Shown here piece by piece: positions 1-6,614 of a stretch of DNA of 10,634 bases (position 1 is its first letter; each line of letters opens with the position of its first letter). Source of the stretch: DUOH01 sp036562625 (GTDB taxonomy: Bacteria; Bacillota; UBA4882; UBA10575); NCBI GenBank assembly GCA_036562625.1, contig DATCJV010000209.1:1-10634 (forward strand), read 5' to 3'. The translations under genes were made by a program, and so were the position numbers. Below the pieces are notes generated by a model, which was given only the letters and a program-made list of their open reading frames with translations, made no database searches and had not been told where the DNA came from.

Positions 1-387
1 GAAAAAGCCACCTCCAACATCTGTTCTAATCAGGCATTATGTGCCTTAACCGCCACCGTTTACCTGTCCCTTTTAGGCCCGTCCGGTCTCCAAGAGGTCG
101 CTTTATCCACCGTTCGCAATAGCCATTATCTGTATGAACAATTGACCCGGATTCCCGCGGTGCGGGGCCTTTTACCCCAACCCTTTTTCCATGAATTTGC
201 AATCGCTCTTTCCCGCCCACCGGCCGACTTTTTCCGGAGAATGAGGGAGAAAGGATTTATTCCCGGGTTTAAGATCACTCCGGAAAACGGATTAGGCCAG
301 GATGCTTACCTATTATATACCTCGGAATTACGAACCAAAGCGGAGATGGATCGCTTCTGTGAGGAGATTGAGAGGTGCGTACAATGA
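1..387 (+). CDS. gcvPA: Glycine dehydrogenase (decarboxylating) subunit 1, C-terminal part
   Basis: This is the last 128 residues of the alpha subunit of the two-part P-protein of the glycine cleavage system; the 5' part lies outside the window. The frame is open from base 1 and begins EKATSNICSNQALCALTATVYL, a signature of the PLP-dependent P-protein fold (EKATSNIC-NQAL). The P-protein binds glycine through PLP, releases CO2 and passes the aminomethyl group to the lipoyl arm of GcvH; in the split form the alpha and beta subunits are both needed. The stop codon TGA (385-387) overlaps the ATG of gcvPB in an ATGA junction, so the two are translationally coupled. gcvT and gcvH usually lie upstream but are not visible here. 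Confidence 0.95.
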   Translation, partial: EKATSNICSNQALCALTATVYLSLLGPSGLQEVALSTVRNSHYLYEQLTRIPAVRGLLPQPFFHEFAIALSRPPADFFRRMREKGFIPGFKITPENGLGQDAYLLYTSELRTKAEMDRFCEEIERCVQ

Positions 388-1838
388 GGAAGAATGCAGA
401 ACCGGTTTTATTGAAGGAGCGCTCGGTTCAGGGACGTCGGGGTTATCTACCGCCCGTTTCCGATCTGCCGTCCACCCCCGGTGCTGAGCTAATCCCTTCT
501 TTTTGCCGGCGGCAAACTCCTTTGAACCTGCCGGAACTAAGTGAGATGGAAGTTACCCGCCATTTTATCCATCTCGCCCAACGGAGTTTCGGTGTGGACC
601 AGGGTTTTTATCCCCTTGGATCTTGTACCATGAAGTATAACCCCAAACTCCTGGAGGAACTTCCCCGCCTCTCCGGATTTCAAGACCTTCATCCTTTGCA
701 AGATGAATCTGATCTGCAGGGTGCTTTGGCCATAATTGACTTGGCGGAAAAGGTCTTTGCCACCATTACCGGAATGGATGCCTTTACACTACAGCCGGCC
801 GCCGGCGCCCATGGCGAGTTGACGGGGTTGCTGATTCTCAAAGCGGCTTTAAAAGACCGGGGAGAAGCCCACCGGGATCTGATTTTGATTCCCGACTCCG
901 CCCACGGCACTAATCCGGCGAGTGCCGCCTTGGCCGGCTTCCAGGTCCAAAAGATTCCATCTTCGGCCAACGGCATTCTTGATCCGGAGATGCTCAAACC
1001 CTTTCTTTCGCCAAGGGTTGCCGGCCTCATGTTGACCAACCCCAATACGCTGGGCTTGTTTGAAGAAAACATCCTGACGATTACTCAGATGATCCATGGG
1101 ATTGGCGGCCAGGTTTATTATGACGGCGCCAACCTCAATGCAATTATGGGTTGGGCCCGTCCTGGTGACATGGGATTTGACCTCGTTCACCTTAATCTTC
1201 ATAAAACTTTCGCCACCCCCCACGGCGGTGGCGGCCCCGGTTCGGGTCCCCTCGGGGTGAAAGTCCATTTAGCTCCTTATTTGCCTGTTCCCCGTGTGGT
1301 AAGAACGGAAGAAGGTTTTAAGTGGGATTATAATGCGCCCCGCTCCATCGGGAAAGTTAAAGGATTTTGGGGCCATTTTGCGGTTATTATTAAAGCTTTA
1401 GCTTATCTCCTCAGTTTAGGCTATACCGGTTTGAAACAGGTTTCCACCGATGCGGTTTTAGCCGCCAATTATCTGCAAACACAATTAAAAGAAGATTATA
1501 ACCTTCCTTATGATCGCCCATGTATGCACGAATTTGTTTTAAGCGGTCTAAAAGAAAACCCGGCGGAGATTCGTGCTCTGGATCTAGCCAAAGCCCTGCT
1601 GGACTACGGGGTTCATCCCCCCACAATTTATTTCCCCTTGATCGTGTCCGAAGCTTTAATGATTGAACCCACCGAAGCGGTAACTCTAGAATTACTCGAT
1701 TCTTTTGTCGCCATCATGAAAGACCTGGCGGAAAAGGCCAAAACCGTACCGGAAACCCTGAAAGAAGCCCCGTATACCACACCTGTTCGCCGCTTGAATG
1801 AAACCGAAGCGGCCCGGCATCCCGTTTTAAAATGGTGA
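384..1838 (+). CDS. gcvPB: Glycine dehydrogenase (decarboxylating) subunit 2
   Basis: Complete beta subunit of the split glycine decarboxylase, 484 residues, the usual length for this family. I chose ATG 384 over GTG 375: ATG 384 gives the ATGA overlap with gcvPA and has a GAGAGGTG ribosome binding site (370-377) at good spacing, whereas GTG 375 lies inside that site. Visible landmarks are the FYPLGSCTMKYNPK segment (about residues 75-88), the LQPAAGAHGELTG segment (136-148), the DSAHGTNPASA loop (171-181) and the PLP-binding lysine in NLHKTFATPHGGGGPGSGP (Lys about 274). The enzyme decarboxylates glycine together with GcvPA and transfers the methylamine group to GcvH. No clear hairpin terminator is seen before the convergent gene 16 bases downstream. 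Confidence 0.97.
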   Translation: MRKNAEPVLLKERSVQGRRGYLPPVSDLPSTPGAELIPSFCRRQTPLNLPELSEMEVTRHFIHLAQRSFGVDQGFYPLGSCTMKYNPKLLEELPRLSGFQDLHPLQDESDLQGALAIIDLAEKVFATITGMDAFTLQPAAGAHGELTGLLILKAALKDRGEAHRDLILIPDSAHGTNPASAALAGFQVQKIPSSANGILDPEMLKPFLSPRVAGLMLTNPNTLGLFEENILTITQMIHGIGGQVYYDGANLNAIMGWARPGDMGFDLVHLNLHKTFATPHGGGGPGSGPLGVKVHLAPYLPVPRVVRTEEGFKWDYNAPRSIGKVKGFWGHFAVIIKALAYLLSLGYTGLKQVSTDAVLAANYLQTQLKEDYNLPYDRPCMHEFVLSGLKENPAEIRALDLAKALLDYGVHPPTIYFPLIVSEALMIEPTEAVTLELLDSFVAIMKDLAEKAKTVPETLKEAPYTTPVRRLNETEAARHPVLKW

Positions 1839-1854
1839 CCCGGAAAACTTACAT

Positions 1855-2280
1855 TTACTTTTTTTCTTCCATCGCCTTCAATTTTCTTTGGAGGACGGCT
1901 AACTTTTCTTGCCAAGGGGTTGGCCCGGCTTCGACCTGGGCCCCCCTTTTAATTTGGCGTTCCTGATTATTCAGCACCGCCTTAATTACCTGCAAACAGC
2001 CTTTACAATCCTGGTAAATTTGGGAATTAGTAAAACGCAAAACATGGTAGCCCGCCGCTTCTAACCTTTGCGCTTTCGCCCGATCCTTCTCTTGCTGTTT
2101 GGTCGTTAAATGATAAAAGCCATCAATCTCAATGACCAAATAGTACTGGGGCAAGAAAATATCCACTTCCCACCCTTCCAACCATTGGTTTTCCAGAAAG
2201 GCAATCTCTTCTGCCCGTAATTTCTCCGCCAGTAACTTTTGGGCGCCTGTTTTCGAAGGTTCAAACCGCAATCTTCTCAC
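1855..2280 (-). CDS. DUF559 family endonuclease-like protein
   Basis: A 141-residue protein of the DUF559 family, which has a Vsr/PD-(D/E)XK-like nuclease fold. The core is visible in order: an N-terminal helix, then WEVDIFLPQYYLVIEIDG (about residues 37-54), where the Asp of VDI and the Glu of IEIDG match the expected metal-binding acidic residues, then a helix and AGYHVLRFTNSQI (about 76-88). The last 30 residues are a charged helical tail. Family members are often found alone and their substrates are mostly unknown; no methyltransferase or mobile-element gene is nearby. The listed start is GTG 2280; a TTG three codons later sits better behind AAGGTGA, so the start is uncertain. A TATAAT at 2298-2303 on the same strand could be its -10 box, but no good -35 was seen. 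It converges on gcvPB. Confidence 0.85.
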   Translation of the reverse strand: MRRLRFEPSKTGAQKLLAEKLRAEEIAFLENQWLEGWEVDIFLPQYYLVIEIDGFYHLTTKQQEKDRAKAQRLEAAGYHVLRFTNSQIYQDCKGCLQVIKAVLNNQERQIKRGAQVEAGPTPWQEKLAVLQRKLKAMEEKK

Positions 2281-2449
2281 CTTTTTCTTTTTGTACCATT
2301 ATAGTTTAATGCACCGGAATCGACTCCTTGTTCGGTGTTAGTCTATAATTAAGTTCGCAATTTCAAAAAGGAAAAGCCTCCACCAAGGAGTAGATAAGAA
2401 GCAACCCCAAAACAATTAATGCGTAATATATTAAAAGCAATCTTTCCCT

Positions 2450-2769
2450 TTATGATAAATAATTGATCCAAGCCATCGCCAGATGCGTTAGCCCAAAAAT
2501 AATACTTGGGAGCATAGAATATAATTATCTAACCAAAGTTCGACAGCGATGAAATAGACGGCCGGCAAAAAAGCCATCCCCACAAACAGCCACGAAAATA
2601 CGATTCCGGCATAATAGACCAGCCAGGTCCCATAATAACCCAGCAGACAAAGAGAGGCTAAGAAAACAGGCATTTTAGTTTTTTTATCTTTTCTGGGCTC
2701 TTTGGGGATAAATATAATCAGCAAAGCAAGCATAAGGGTACGGCTGACCCCTTCTACAACGTTTCGCAC
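2450..2769 (-). pseudogene. Small hydrophobic membrane protein, apparently frameshifted
   Basis: The open frame from GTG 2769 to a stop at 2488 gives 93 residues with about three hydrophobic helices and a lysine-rich loop (PKEPRKDKKTKM). Near 2508-2516 the frame appears broken. After ...LDNYIL the annotated frame runs into CSQVLFLG and stops, while the neighbouring frame continues as LPSIIFGLTHLAMAWINYLS with a stop at 2450, which would complete a last membrane helix. One extra base, or two fewer, would join the two. The 5' end is also doubtful: there is no ATG at a plausible place, no ribosome binding site before GTG 2769, and the ykuS terminator lies just upstream. I infer a decaying gene, though a sequencing error could explain the frameshift alone. 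I do not recognise a function. A weak hairpin (CTCC/GGAG, 2378-2390) followed by T-rich sequence on this strand might end it. Confidence 0.5.
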
Positions 2770-2803
2770 AAACTTGCGGAAGCCGGCCTGAATGTGTATA
2801 TAC

Positions 2804-2831
2804 GGAAAACGCCCCTTTATAACGGGGCGTT
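2804..2831 (-). terminator. Rho-independent terminator after the ykuS-like gene
   Basis: A perfect 8-bp stem (AACGCCCC at 2808-2815 with GGGGCGTT at 2824-2831) with an 8-base loop is followed on the - strand by TTTT. It lies 12 bases beyond the stop codon of the ykuS-like gene and would end the peptidase-bactofilin-ykuS transcript. The T-tract is short, so termination may be partial. Confidence 0.7.
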
Positions 2832-2842
2832 ACTCTCCTAAT

Positions 2843-3103
2843 TTATTCTTGTTTCAGTTTTGGCAACCGTCTTTCCAATTCGGCCAGGACTTCATTGGCA
2901 TTCAACCCTGACGCATCAATGACCACCCCTGTGGTCAGCGTATCAGTAATCCCCATCAGGTTTTCATCCATTCCGGTCATGACCACGGCATCCACATTGG
3001 AACCGACCTCCTCGGGATCAACCACCTGATACCCTTCCTGGCGCAAGGCCGTCTCAATCTGGGAAAGCCCATTTTCCACCGCAATCCGGTATTTAGGCAA
3101 CAT
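2843..3103 (-). CDS. YkuS family (UPF0180) protein
   Basis: An 86-residue soluble protein matching the YkuS/UPF0180 family of Bacillota. The family pattern is visible: an N-terminal RIAVENGLSQIETALRQEGYQVV segment (shown in part), a central VVMTGMDENLMGITDT motif (about residues 40-55) and a C-terminal VIDASGLNANEVLAELERRL helix. No catalytic residues stand out and the biochemical role of the family is not known. It follows the bactofilin gene at 45 bases and ends before a terminator, so it probably shares the peptidase-bactofilin transcript. Its ribosome binding site (AAGGGGGTGA) is strong but lies in the 3' arm of a perfect 9-bp hairpin, which could limit translation. Confidence 0.88.
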   Translation of the reverse strand: MLPKYRIAVENGLSQIETALRQEGYQVVDPEEVGSNVDAVVMTGMDENLMGITDTLTTGVVIDASGLNANEVLAELERRLPKLKQE

Positions 3104-3107
3104 TTCA

Positions 3108-3142
3108 CCCCCTTGGCTTTATTTTCTCAGGATCCAAGGGGG
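3108..3142 (-). promoter_or_regulatory. Hairpin covering the ykuS-like ribosome binding site
   Basis: CCCCCTTGG (3134-3142 read on the - strand) pairs perfectly with CCAAGGGGG (3108-3116) across a 17-base loop. The second arm is the Shine-Dalgarno sequence of the gene starting at 3103. There is no T-tract, so it is not a normal terminator. The stem is seen directly; a role in holding back translation is inference. Confidence 0.5.
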
Positions 3143-3148
3143 AATATG

Positions 3149-3490
3149 CTACTTTTGTTTTTGCTGGCATTCTCCTTCGAATCTCGCGCCTTCTTCCACC
3201 ACTAAGATGGCCATTTCAGCTTGGCCTTGAAAATTCCCGGTCGCCAAAATCTCCATTTTTCGGTTAACGACCGTTTCTCCTTGAAGAGCGCCCGCGAGGA
3301 GGAGATTCTCCGCGTGGATTTTCCCCTGCGCTTCTCCAGATTCGGAGATGACCAAATTACCTTTGGTCCTTAATTCTCCTTCTTGCTTCCCATCAATCTG
3401 AATATTCTCCAATGAATCGATTGTCCCTATAAAGGTAGTGGCTTTACCAATTAAAGTCTGAATCTGGCTTTTGCTTATCTTCTCTTCCAT
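3149..3490 (-). CDS. Bactofilin (first copy, short form)
   Basis: A 113-residue bactofilin, a cytoplasmic protein that folds into a right-handed beta-helix and polymerises without nucleotide. The core runs from about residue 17 to 108 and shows the repeating turns IQIDGKQEGELRTKGNLVIS, AQGKIHAENLLLAGALQGET and FQGQAEMAILVVEEGARFEG. It has almost no tail, ending in ECQQKQK. It starts 13 bases after the upstream M23 peptidase stop, with GAAGGGG as ribosome binding site, so the two are co-transcribed. It is a paralogue of the bactofilin at 4609-5049; both share the start LIGK and the end VVEEGA-F-G-CQQ. In other bacteria, bactofilins position wall-modifying enzymes, including M23 peptidases (for example CcmA with Csd proteins in Helicobacter); the same role here is inference. 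Confidence 0.92.
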   Translation of the reverse strand: MEEKISKSQIQTLIGKATTFIGTIDSLENIQIDGKQEGELRTKGNLVISESGEAQGKIHAENLLLAGALQGETVVNRKMEILATGNFQGQAEMAILVVEEGARFEGECQQKQK

Positions 3491-3503
3491 TAAATCGGCC
3501 CCT

Positions 3504-4472
3504 TCAATTAAGATATGGAACCGGATTCACCGGAACATTATTGACCCGCACTTCGTAATGGACATGCGGACCGGTACTTGTTCCTGTACTCCCGGCATAG
3601 GCAATGATTTGTCCTTTCTTCACCCACTGACCAACTTTCACCGCTAAACGGCTGTTGTGTCCATAACGAGTACGGTAACCGTAGCCATGATCAATTTCCA
3701 CCAATAAACCATAACCCCCACGCACTCCGGCAATGGTCACTTTCCCTTCAGCCGTCGCCCGTACCGGAGTGCCAATCCGCGTTGGAATGTCAATCCCTTG
3801 ATGGTAGATTATTTCTTTATAGATAGGATGCCGCCGGTACCCAAAACCGGAGGAGATTTGCCGTTCCCGGGCCAACGGCCAAATGGTTGGCGTAAAATCC
3901 ATTTGACGATCATATGCCTTATACTTAGCTAATAAACTGTCCAAAGACTGACTGGTGAAACTGATCTCTTCTTCCAGATATTCTAAGTTTCTGTTTAAAA
4001 CCTCTAATTTGGTTAGATCCTGATCCGCGCTGGACAATTGATAACCGGGTAAATAAACCTCCCGGTATTCTTTACGGTCACCACTGGTTTTTCTGTTACG
4101 TAGCCGGTTGTATTCCCACTCCATATCAACAATAAAACGGTTGGCCAAATTTAATTTGGCTTCGATCTCTTGGGTTGTTTTCAAACAAGGATCCAACCGG
4201 CGTAATTCTTTATCCTGCTGGGCAATGATCTGACGTAAACTATAGATATGATGTTCCAACTTCCAAATCTCCGAAATCCGGAAAGGATAACGGAACAAGA
4301 AATAACAATTGACGCCTAAGATGAGAAAAAAGGAGACAAAAATAAGATAGGGTATATACAAAGAACAAGTTTCCCCCTTTTTATTGGGGACAATCATCAA
4401 ATAATACCCTTTTTTCTTCTTTATTTTACTCTGCCGTTTGGAAAGAATAGCACAGATCAAATTGTCACTCAT
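3504..4472 (-). CDS. Membrane-anchored M23 (LytM) peptidoglycan peptidase, first copy
   Basis: A 322-residue protein with three parts. Residues 1-37 are basic and cytoplasmic; 38-60 form one membrane helix followed by RYPFRISEI; 65-205 are mostly coiled coil; 206-322 are the LytM domain. The zinc and catalytic residues are all present: His224 and Asp228 in HQGID, His272 in RYGHN, and His303/His305 in HVHYE. It should therefore be an active metallo-endopeptidase acting on cross-links outside the membrane. The start ATG 4472 has only a weak ribosome binding site (GGTGG), but it places the RYP motif at residue 61, exactly as in its two paralogues. It heads a transcript with the bactofilin 13 bases downstream; a strong terminator lies between it and the preceding bactofilin. 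No confident promoter was found in the AT-rich 100 bases before it. Confidence 0.93.
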   Translation of the reverse strand: MSDNLICAILSKRQSKIKKKKGYYLMIVPNKKGETCSLYIPYLIFVSFFLILGVNCYFLFRYPFRISEIWKLEHHIYSLRQIIAQQDKELRRLDPCLKTTQEIEAKLNLANRFIVDMEWEYNRLRNRKTSGDRKEYREVYLPGYQLSSADQDLTKLEVLNRNLEYLEEEISFTSQSLDSLLAKYKAYDRQMDFTPTIWPLARERQISSGFGYRRHPIYKEIIYHQGIDIPTRIGTPVRATAEGKVTIAGVRGGYGLLVEIDHGYGYRTRYGHNSRLAVKVGQWVKKGQIIAYAGSTGTSTGPHVHYEVRVNNVPVNPVPYLN

Positions 4473-4572
4473 CTAGGCCACCATCATATATAAATAGTAG
4501 GAGGATATCCCCTTTTCCTTTCCCTTTATTCCCGGATCACCATGGCAAATTCTTGGTCCTTCCGTCCATGAA

Positions 4573-4600
4573 GAAAAAACCAAGCCTGCAACAGGCTTGA
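4573..4600 (-). terminator. Strong rho-independent terminator after the second bactofilin
   Basis: CAAGCCTG (4592-4599 read on the - strand) pairs with CAGGCTTG (4581-4588) and is followed by G and six Ts on the - strand. It sits directly after the bactofilin stop codon at 4609 and separates the two peptidase-bactofilin transcripts. Confidence 0.9.
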
Positions 4601-4608
4601 TGCGCATC

Positions 4609-5049
4609 TTATTTCTTCTCCGTATTCACTTGCCCTGACTTCTCCACCGGAGTTTCAAACGGTAAAAACTTTCCTTTTTCTTTCCGGTCCTTGCTAAACT
4701 GCTGGCAATTCCCTTGGAAGACCGCACCTTCCTCCACCACCAGTAAAGTCATCTTTGCTTCTCCCTGCAAAGTACCAGTCGGTACCAATTCCAGTTTTCC
4801 GGCAGCCTCTACTTCCCCTTGAACTTTTCCGGCGATGGTTATGTTTTCCGCTTTAATTTTACCATGAACCTGTCCGCTCTCGCCAATAACCAAATCTCCT
4901 TTGGTGATAATCTCGCCTTCGAATTTTCCGTCTATCCGGATGGTCCCGGTCGATTCGATATTACCTGTCAAAGCGGATTCTTTACCGATTAAGGTATCAA
5001 TTTTTTTGTTTCCTACTCTGTTGTTAACATCTGGCGCGTTTCTTTTCAT
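4609..5049 (-). CDS. Bactofilin (second copy, with charged tail)
   Basis: A 146-residue bactofilin. The beta-helix core is about residues 17-116, with the turns IRIDGKFEGEIITKGDLVIG, VHGKIKAENITIAGKVQGEV and LQGEAKMTLLVVEEGAVFQG. Unlike the copy at 3149-3490, it has a 30-residue charged, lysine-rich C-terminal tail (118-146) that could serve as a docking segment; that role is inference. The ribosome binding site AAGGAGG is close to perfect and the gene begins 17 bases after the M23 peptidase stop, so the pair is one transcript, closed by a strong terminator just after the gene. Bactofilin filaments lie on the inner face of the membrane; a direct contact with the basic cytoplasmic N-terminus of the peptidase is possible but not shown. 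Confidence 0.93.
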   Translation of the reverse strand: MKRNAPDVNNRVGNKKIDTLIGKESALTGNIESTGTIRIDGKFEGEIITKGDLVIGESGQVHGKIKAENITIAGKVQGEVEAAGKLELVPTGTLQGEAKMTLLVVEEGAVFQGNCQQFSKDRKEKGKFLPFETPVEKSGQVNTEKK

Positions 5050-5066
5050 TAGTATCCTCCTTAAAA

Positions 5067-6053
5067 TTACGGTAGATAGTTCTGGGGATTTACCGGTTTA
5101 TTATTGACCAGGACTTCATAGTGAAGGTGGGGACCGGTACTTTTTCCAGTACTCCCTACATAAGCGATAATGTCCCCTTTTTTCACTTTTTGTCCTGCTG
5201 TAACCAGTAGTTTGCTGTTATGCGCGTACCTGGTTTTATAACCGTACGAGCCATGTTTAATCTCAATAAACAGTCCATAAGTGCCATAGCGACCAGCCTG
5301 GAGCACCGTGCCGTCAGCTGTTGCCCGTACCGGCGTCCCTACCCGAGCGGCAATATCTATCCCTTCATGGTAAGTTCCAAGTCTACCTGTGACCGGATCC
5401 CGTCGGTAACCGAAATAAGAAGTAATATATCCTTTAGTGACCAAAGGATAGATGGTGGGAGTATAATCCAGTTCCCGGTCATATTCAACATAACGGGAAT
5501 AAAGTTCTTGAAGTTGCTTATTAGTCTTGTCCAGTTCTTCTTCGAGAAAATCAAGGTTATTATTGAGCACACTCAACTTAGTCAATTCCGAATCGGCACT
5601 CGATAGTTTATACTGAGGTAATTGGAAGGAACGGTATGCGCCTCCCCGGCTGACTTTGCTACGGGAAGCATTTTTCAATTTTACCTCATTATATTTCCCT
5701 TCAAACTCGAAGGCAATTTTATTATGTAAGTTAAGGATCTCCCCAACTTCCTGGGTCGAGAGGATCGCCGGATCAATCTGTTTTAATTCTTGCTCTTGAA
5801 TGGCGATTGTCTGTTTACAACGGGTAATCTGCTGTTCTAAATCGAAAATTTGACTGATGCGTAACGGATAGCGGAAGAGAAAATAAAAGTTCACACCCAT
5901 TAAACACACGAAGGCAATAATTAAGGCAAAAGGAAGATAGATGCTTCTCACCTTTCCAGGACGGTTGGAGAGCATTATAAGCGTAAAGTCTTTTCTAAAC
6001 CTTCTTCGCCGCGGCGCAGAACCCCTTAACCGCTTTCTCTTTTCCTGTCCCAT
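5067..6053 (-). CDS. Membrane-anchored M23 (LytM) peptidoglycan peptidase, second copy
   Basis: A 328-residue paralogue of the protein at 3504-4472 with the same layout: a very basic N-terminus (KRKRLRGSAPRRRRFRK), one membrane helix at about 39-60, RYPLRISQIF at 61-70, a coiled-coil stalk to about 205, then the LytM domain. The metal and catalytic residues are His229 and Asp233 (HEGID), His278 (RYAHN) and His309/His311 (HLHYE), so it should be active. A segment before the domain, SSADSELTKLSVLNNNLDFL (shown in part) through FTPTI-type YTPTIYPL, is shared with the first copy. The ribosome binding site AAGGAG lies 6 bases before ATG 6053. It follows the short anchor protein at 32 bases and precedes the bactofilin at 17 bases; the three form one operon. 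The substrate is inferred to be peptide cross-bridges of peptidoglycan. Confidence 0.94.
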   Translation of the reverse strand: MGQEKRKRLRGSAPRRRRFRKDFTLIMLSNRPGKVRSIYLPFALIIAFVCLMGVNFYFLFRYPLRISQIFDLEQQITRCKQTIAIQEQELKQIDPAILSTQEVGEILNLHNKIAFEFEGKYNEVKLKNASRSKVSRGGAYRSFQLPQYKLSSADSELTKLSVLNNNLDFLEEELDKTNKQLQELYSRYVEYDRELDYTPTIYPLVTKGYITSYFGYRRDPVTGRLGTYHEGIDIAARVGTPVRATADGTVLQAGRYGTYGLFIEIKHGSYGYKTRYAHNSKLLVTAGQKVKKGDIIAYVGSTGKSTGPHLHYEVLVNNKPVNPQNYLP

Positions 6054-6085
6054 GTCAATCTCCTTAAAAAATCCTTCCGTTCGCC

Positions 6086-6484
6086 TCAGAACTTACCCGC
6101 TTTTTTCTCTTGGATGGATTTATGTAGAGCTTCGATCTGTTTTAAGATTTCACTCTGTTCTTTAACAATTGCTTCATACTCTTCCGCTTTTTTGATCGAA
6201 GGATCAATCACCCTTAAATCATTATCGTTTCGGGTAATTACATCATTAAGCTGGTATACTTTCCGGTCCAATTCATCGATCTCTGAAAGACGCAAAGGAT
6301 AACGGACTAAGAAGTAGATATTGGCCAGAAATAAGAAGAAGAAAAGCACAATCACGAAGAAAGGAATGTTTATACTTTTGGTTACCCCGGATGACCGGGG
6401 AACAAGCATGAAAGTATAACGCACTTCCTTTTTTTTACGCCAAAACTTTTTAAGTCTACTCATAAATGTTGAACCGTCAGCCAT
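6086..6484 (-). CDS. Short membrane-anchored coiled-coil protein, a peptidase-less paralogue of the M23 proteins
   Basis: A 132-residue protein: basic N-terminus (RLKKFWRKKKEVRY), one membrane helix at about 38-60, RYPLRLSEIDELD from residue 61, then a coiled coil ending at KKAGKF. Its whole length matches the first part of the two M23 peptidases downstream, including a P-x-x-x-G-x-x-x-S-I-x-IP stretch before the helix and a DP motif in the stalk, but there is no LytM domain and no room for one before the next gene 32 bases on. I chose ATG 6484 rather than GTG 6496: GGTGAT stands 7 bases before it as ribosome binding site, and this start puts RYP at residue 61 as in both paralogues. It is first in the operon. 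It may pair with the peptidases through the stalk or helix; that is inference, and no function is known to me. Confidence 0.85.
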   Translation of the reverse strand: MADGSTFMSRLKKFWRKKKEVRYTFMLVPRSSGVTKSINIPFFVIVLFFFLFLANIYFLVRYPLRLSEIDELDRKVYQLNDVITRNDNDLRVIDPSIKKAEEYEAIVKEQSEILKQIEALHKSIQEKKAGKF

Positions 6485-6533
6485 TACCATCATCACCGCT
6501 TACCGGGATCTATTATTCCATTTACCGGCGAGT

Positions 6534-6561
6534 AATATAATCTTTTGCCTTATATAGTAAA
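6534..6561 (-). promoter_or_regulatory. Candidate sigma-A-type promoter of the anchor-peptidase-bactofilin operon
   Basis: On the - strand, TTTACT (6556-6561) and TATATT (6534-6539) are 16 bases apart, 4/6 and 5/6 matches to the consensus. The site lies about 50 bases before the start at 6484 in an AT-rich gap, a sensible place for a promoter. Confidence 0.4.
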
Positions 6562-6614
6562 TGTTTTATTCTCTTTTTTTTAAAAAACTCCTTCCTCCGT
6601 TTCTCTTTTCGCCT

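Noticed and set aside
103..111. TTATCCACC, one base from a DnaA box
   Set aside because: A single near-match inside the gcvPA coding frame, without a cluster of boxes or an AT-rich unwinding region, is not an origin.
849..1268. A 139-codon frame on the - strand inside gcvPB
   Set aside because: It lies wholly within a clearly coding gcvPB frame, has no recognisable domain, and is a shadow of that gene.
5220..5606. A 128-codon frame on the + strand within the second M23 gene
   Set aside because: It is antisense to the LytM and coiled-coil coding region and shows no domain or ribosome binding site.
6577..6592. TTTTTTAAAAAA-like palindrome after the DUF4446 gene as a terminator
   Set aside because: It has no GC stem and no separate T-tract after a hairpin, so it does not meet the pattern of a rho-independent terminator.
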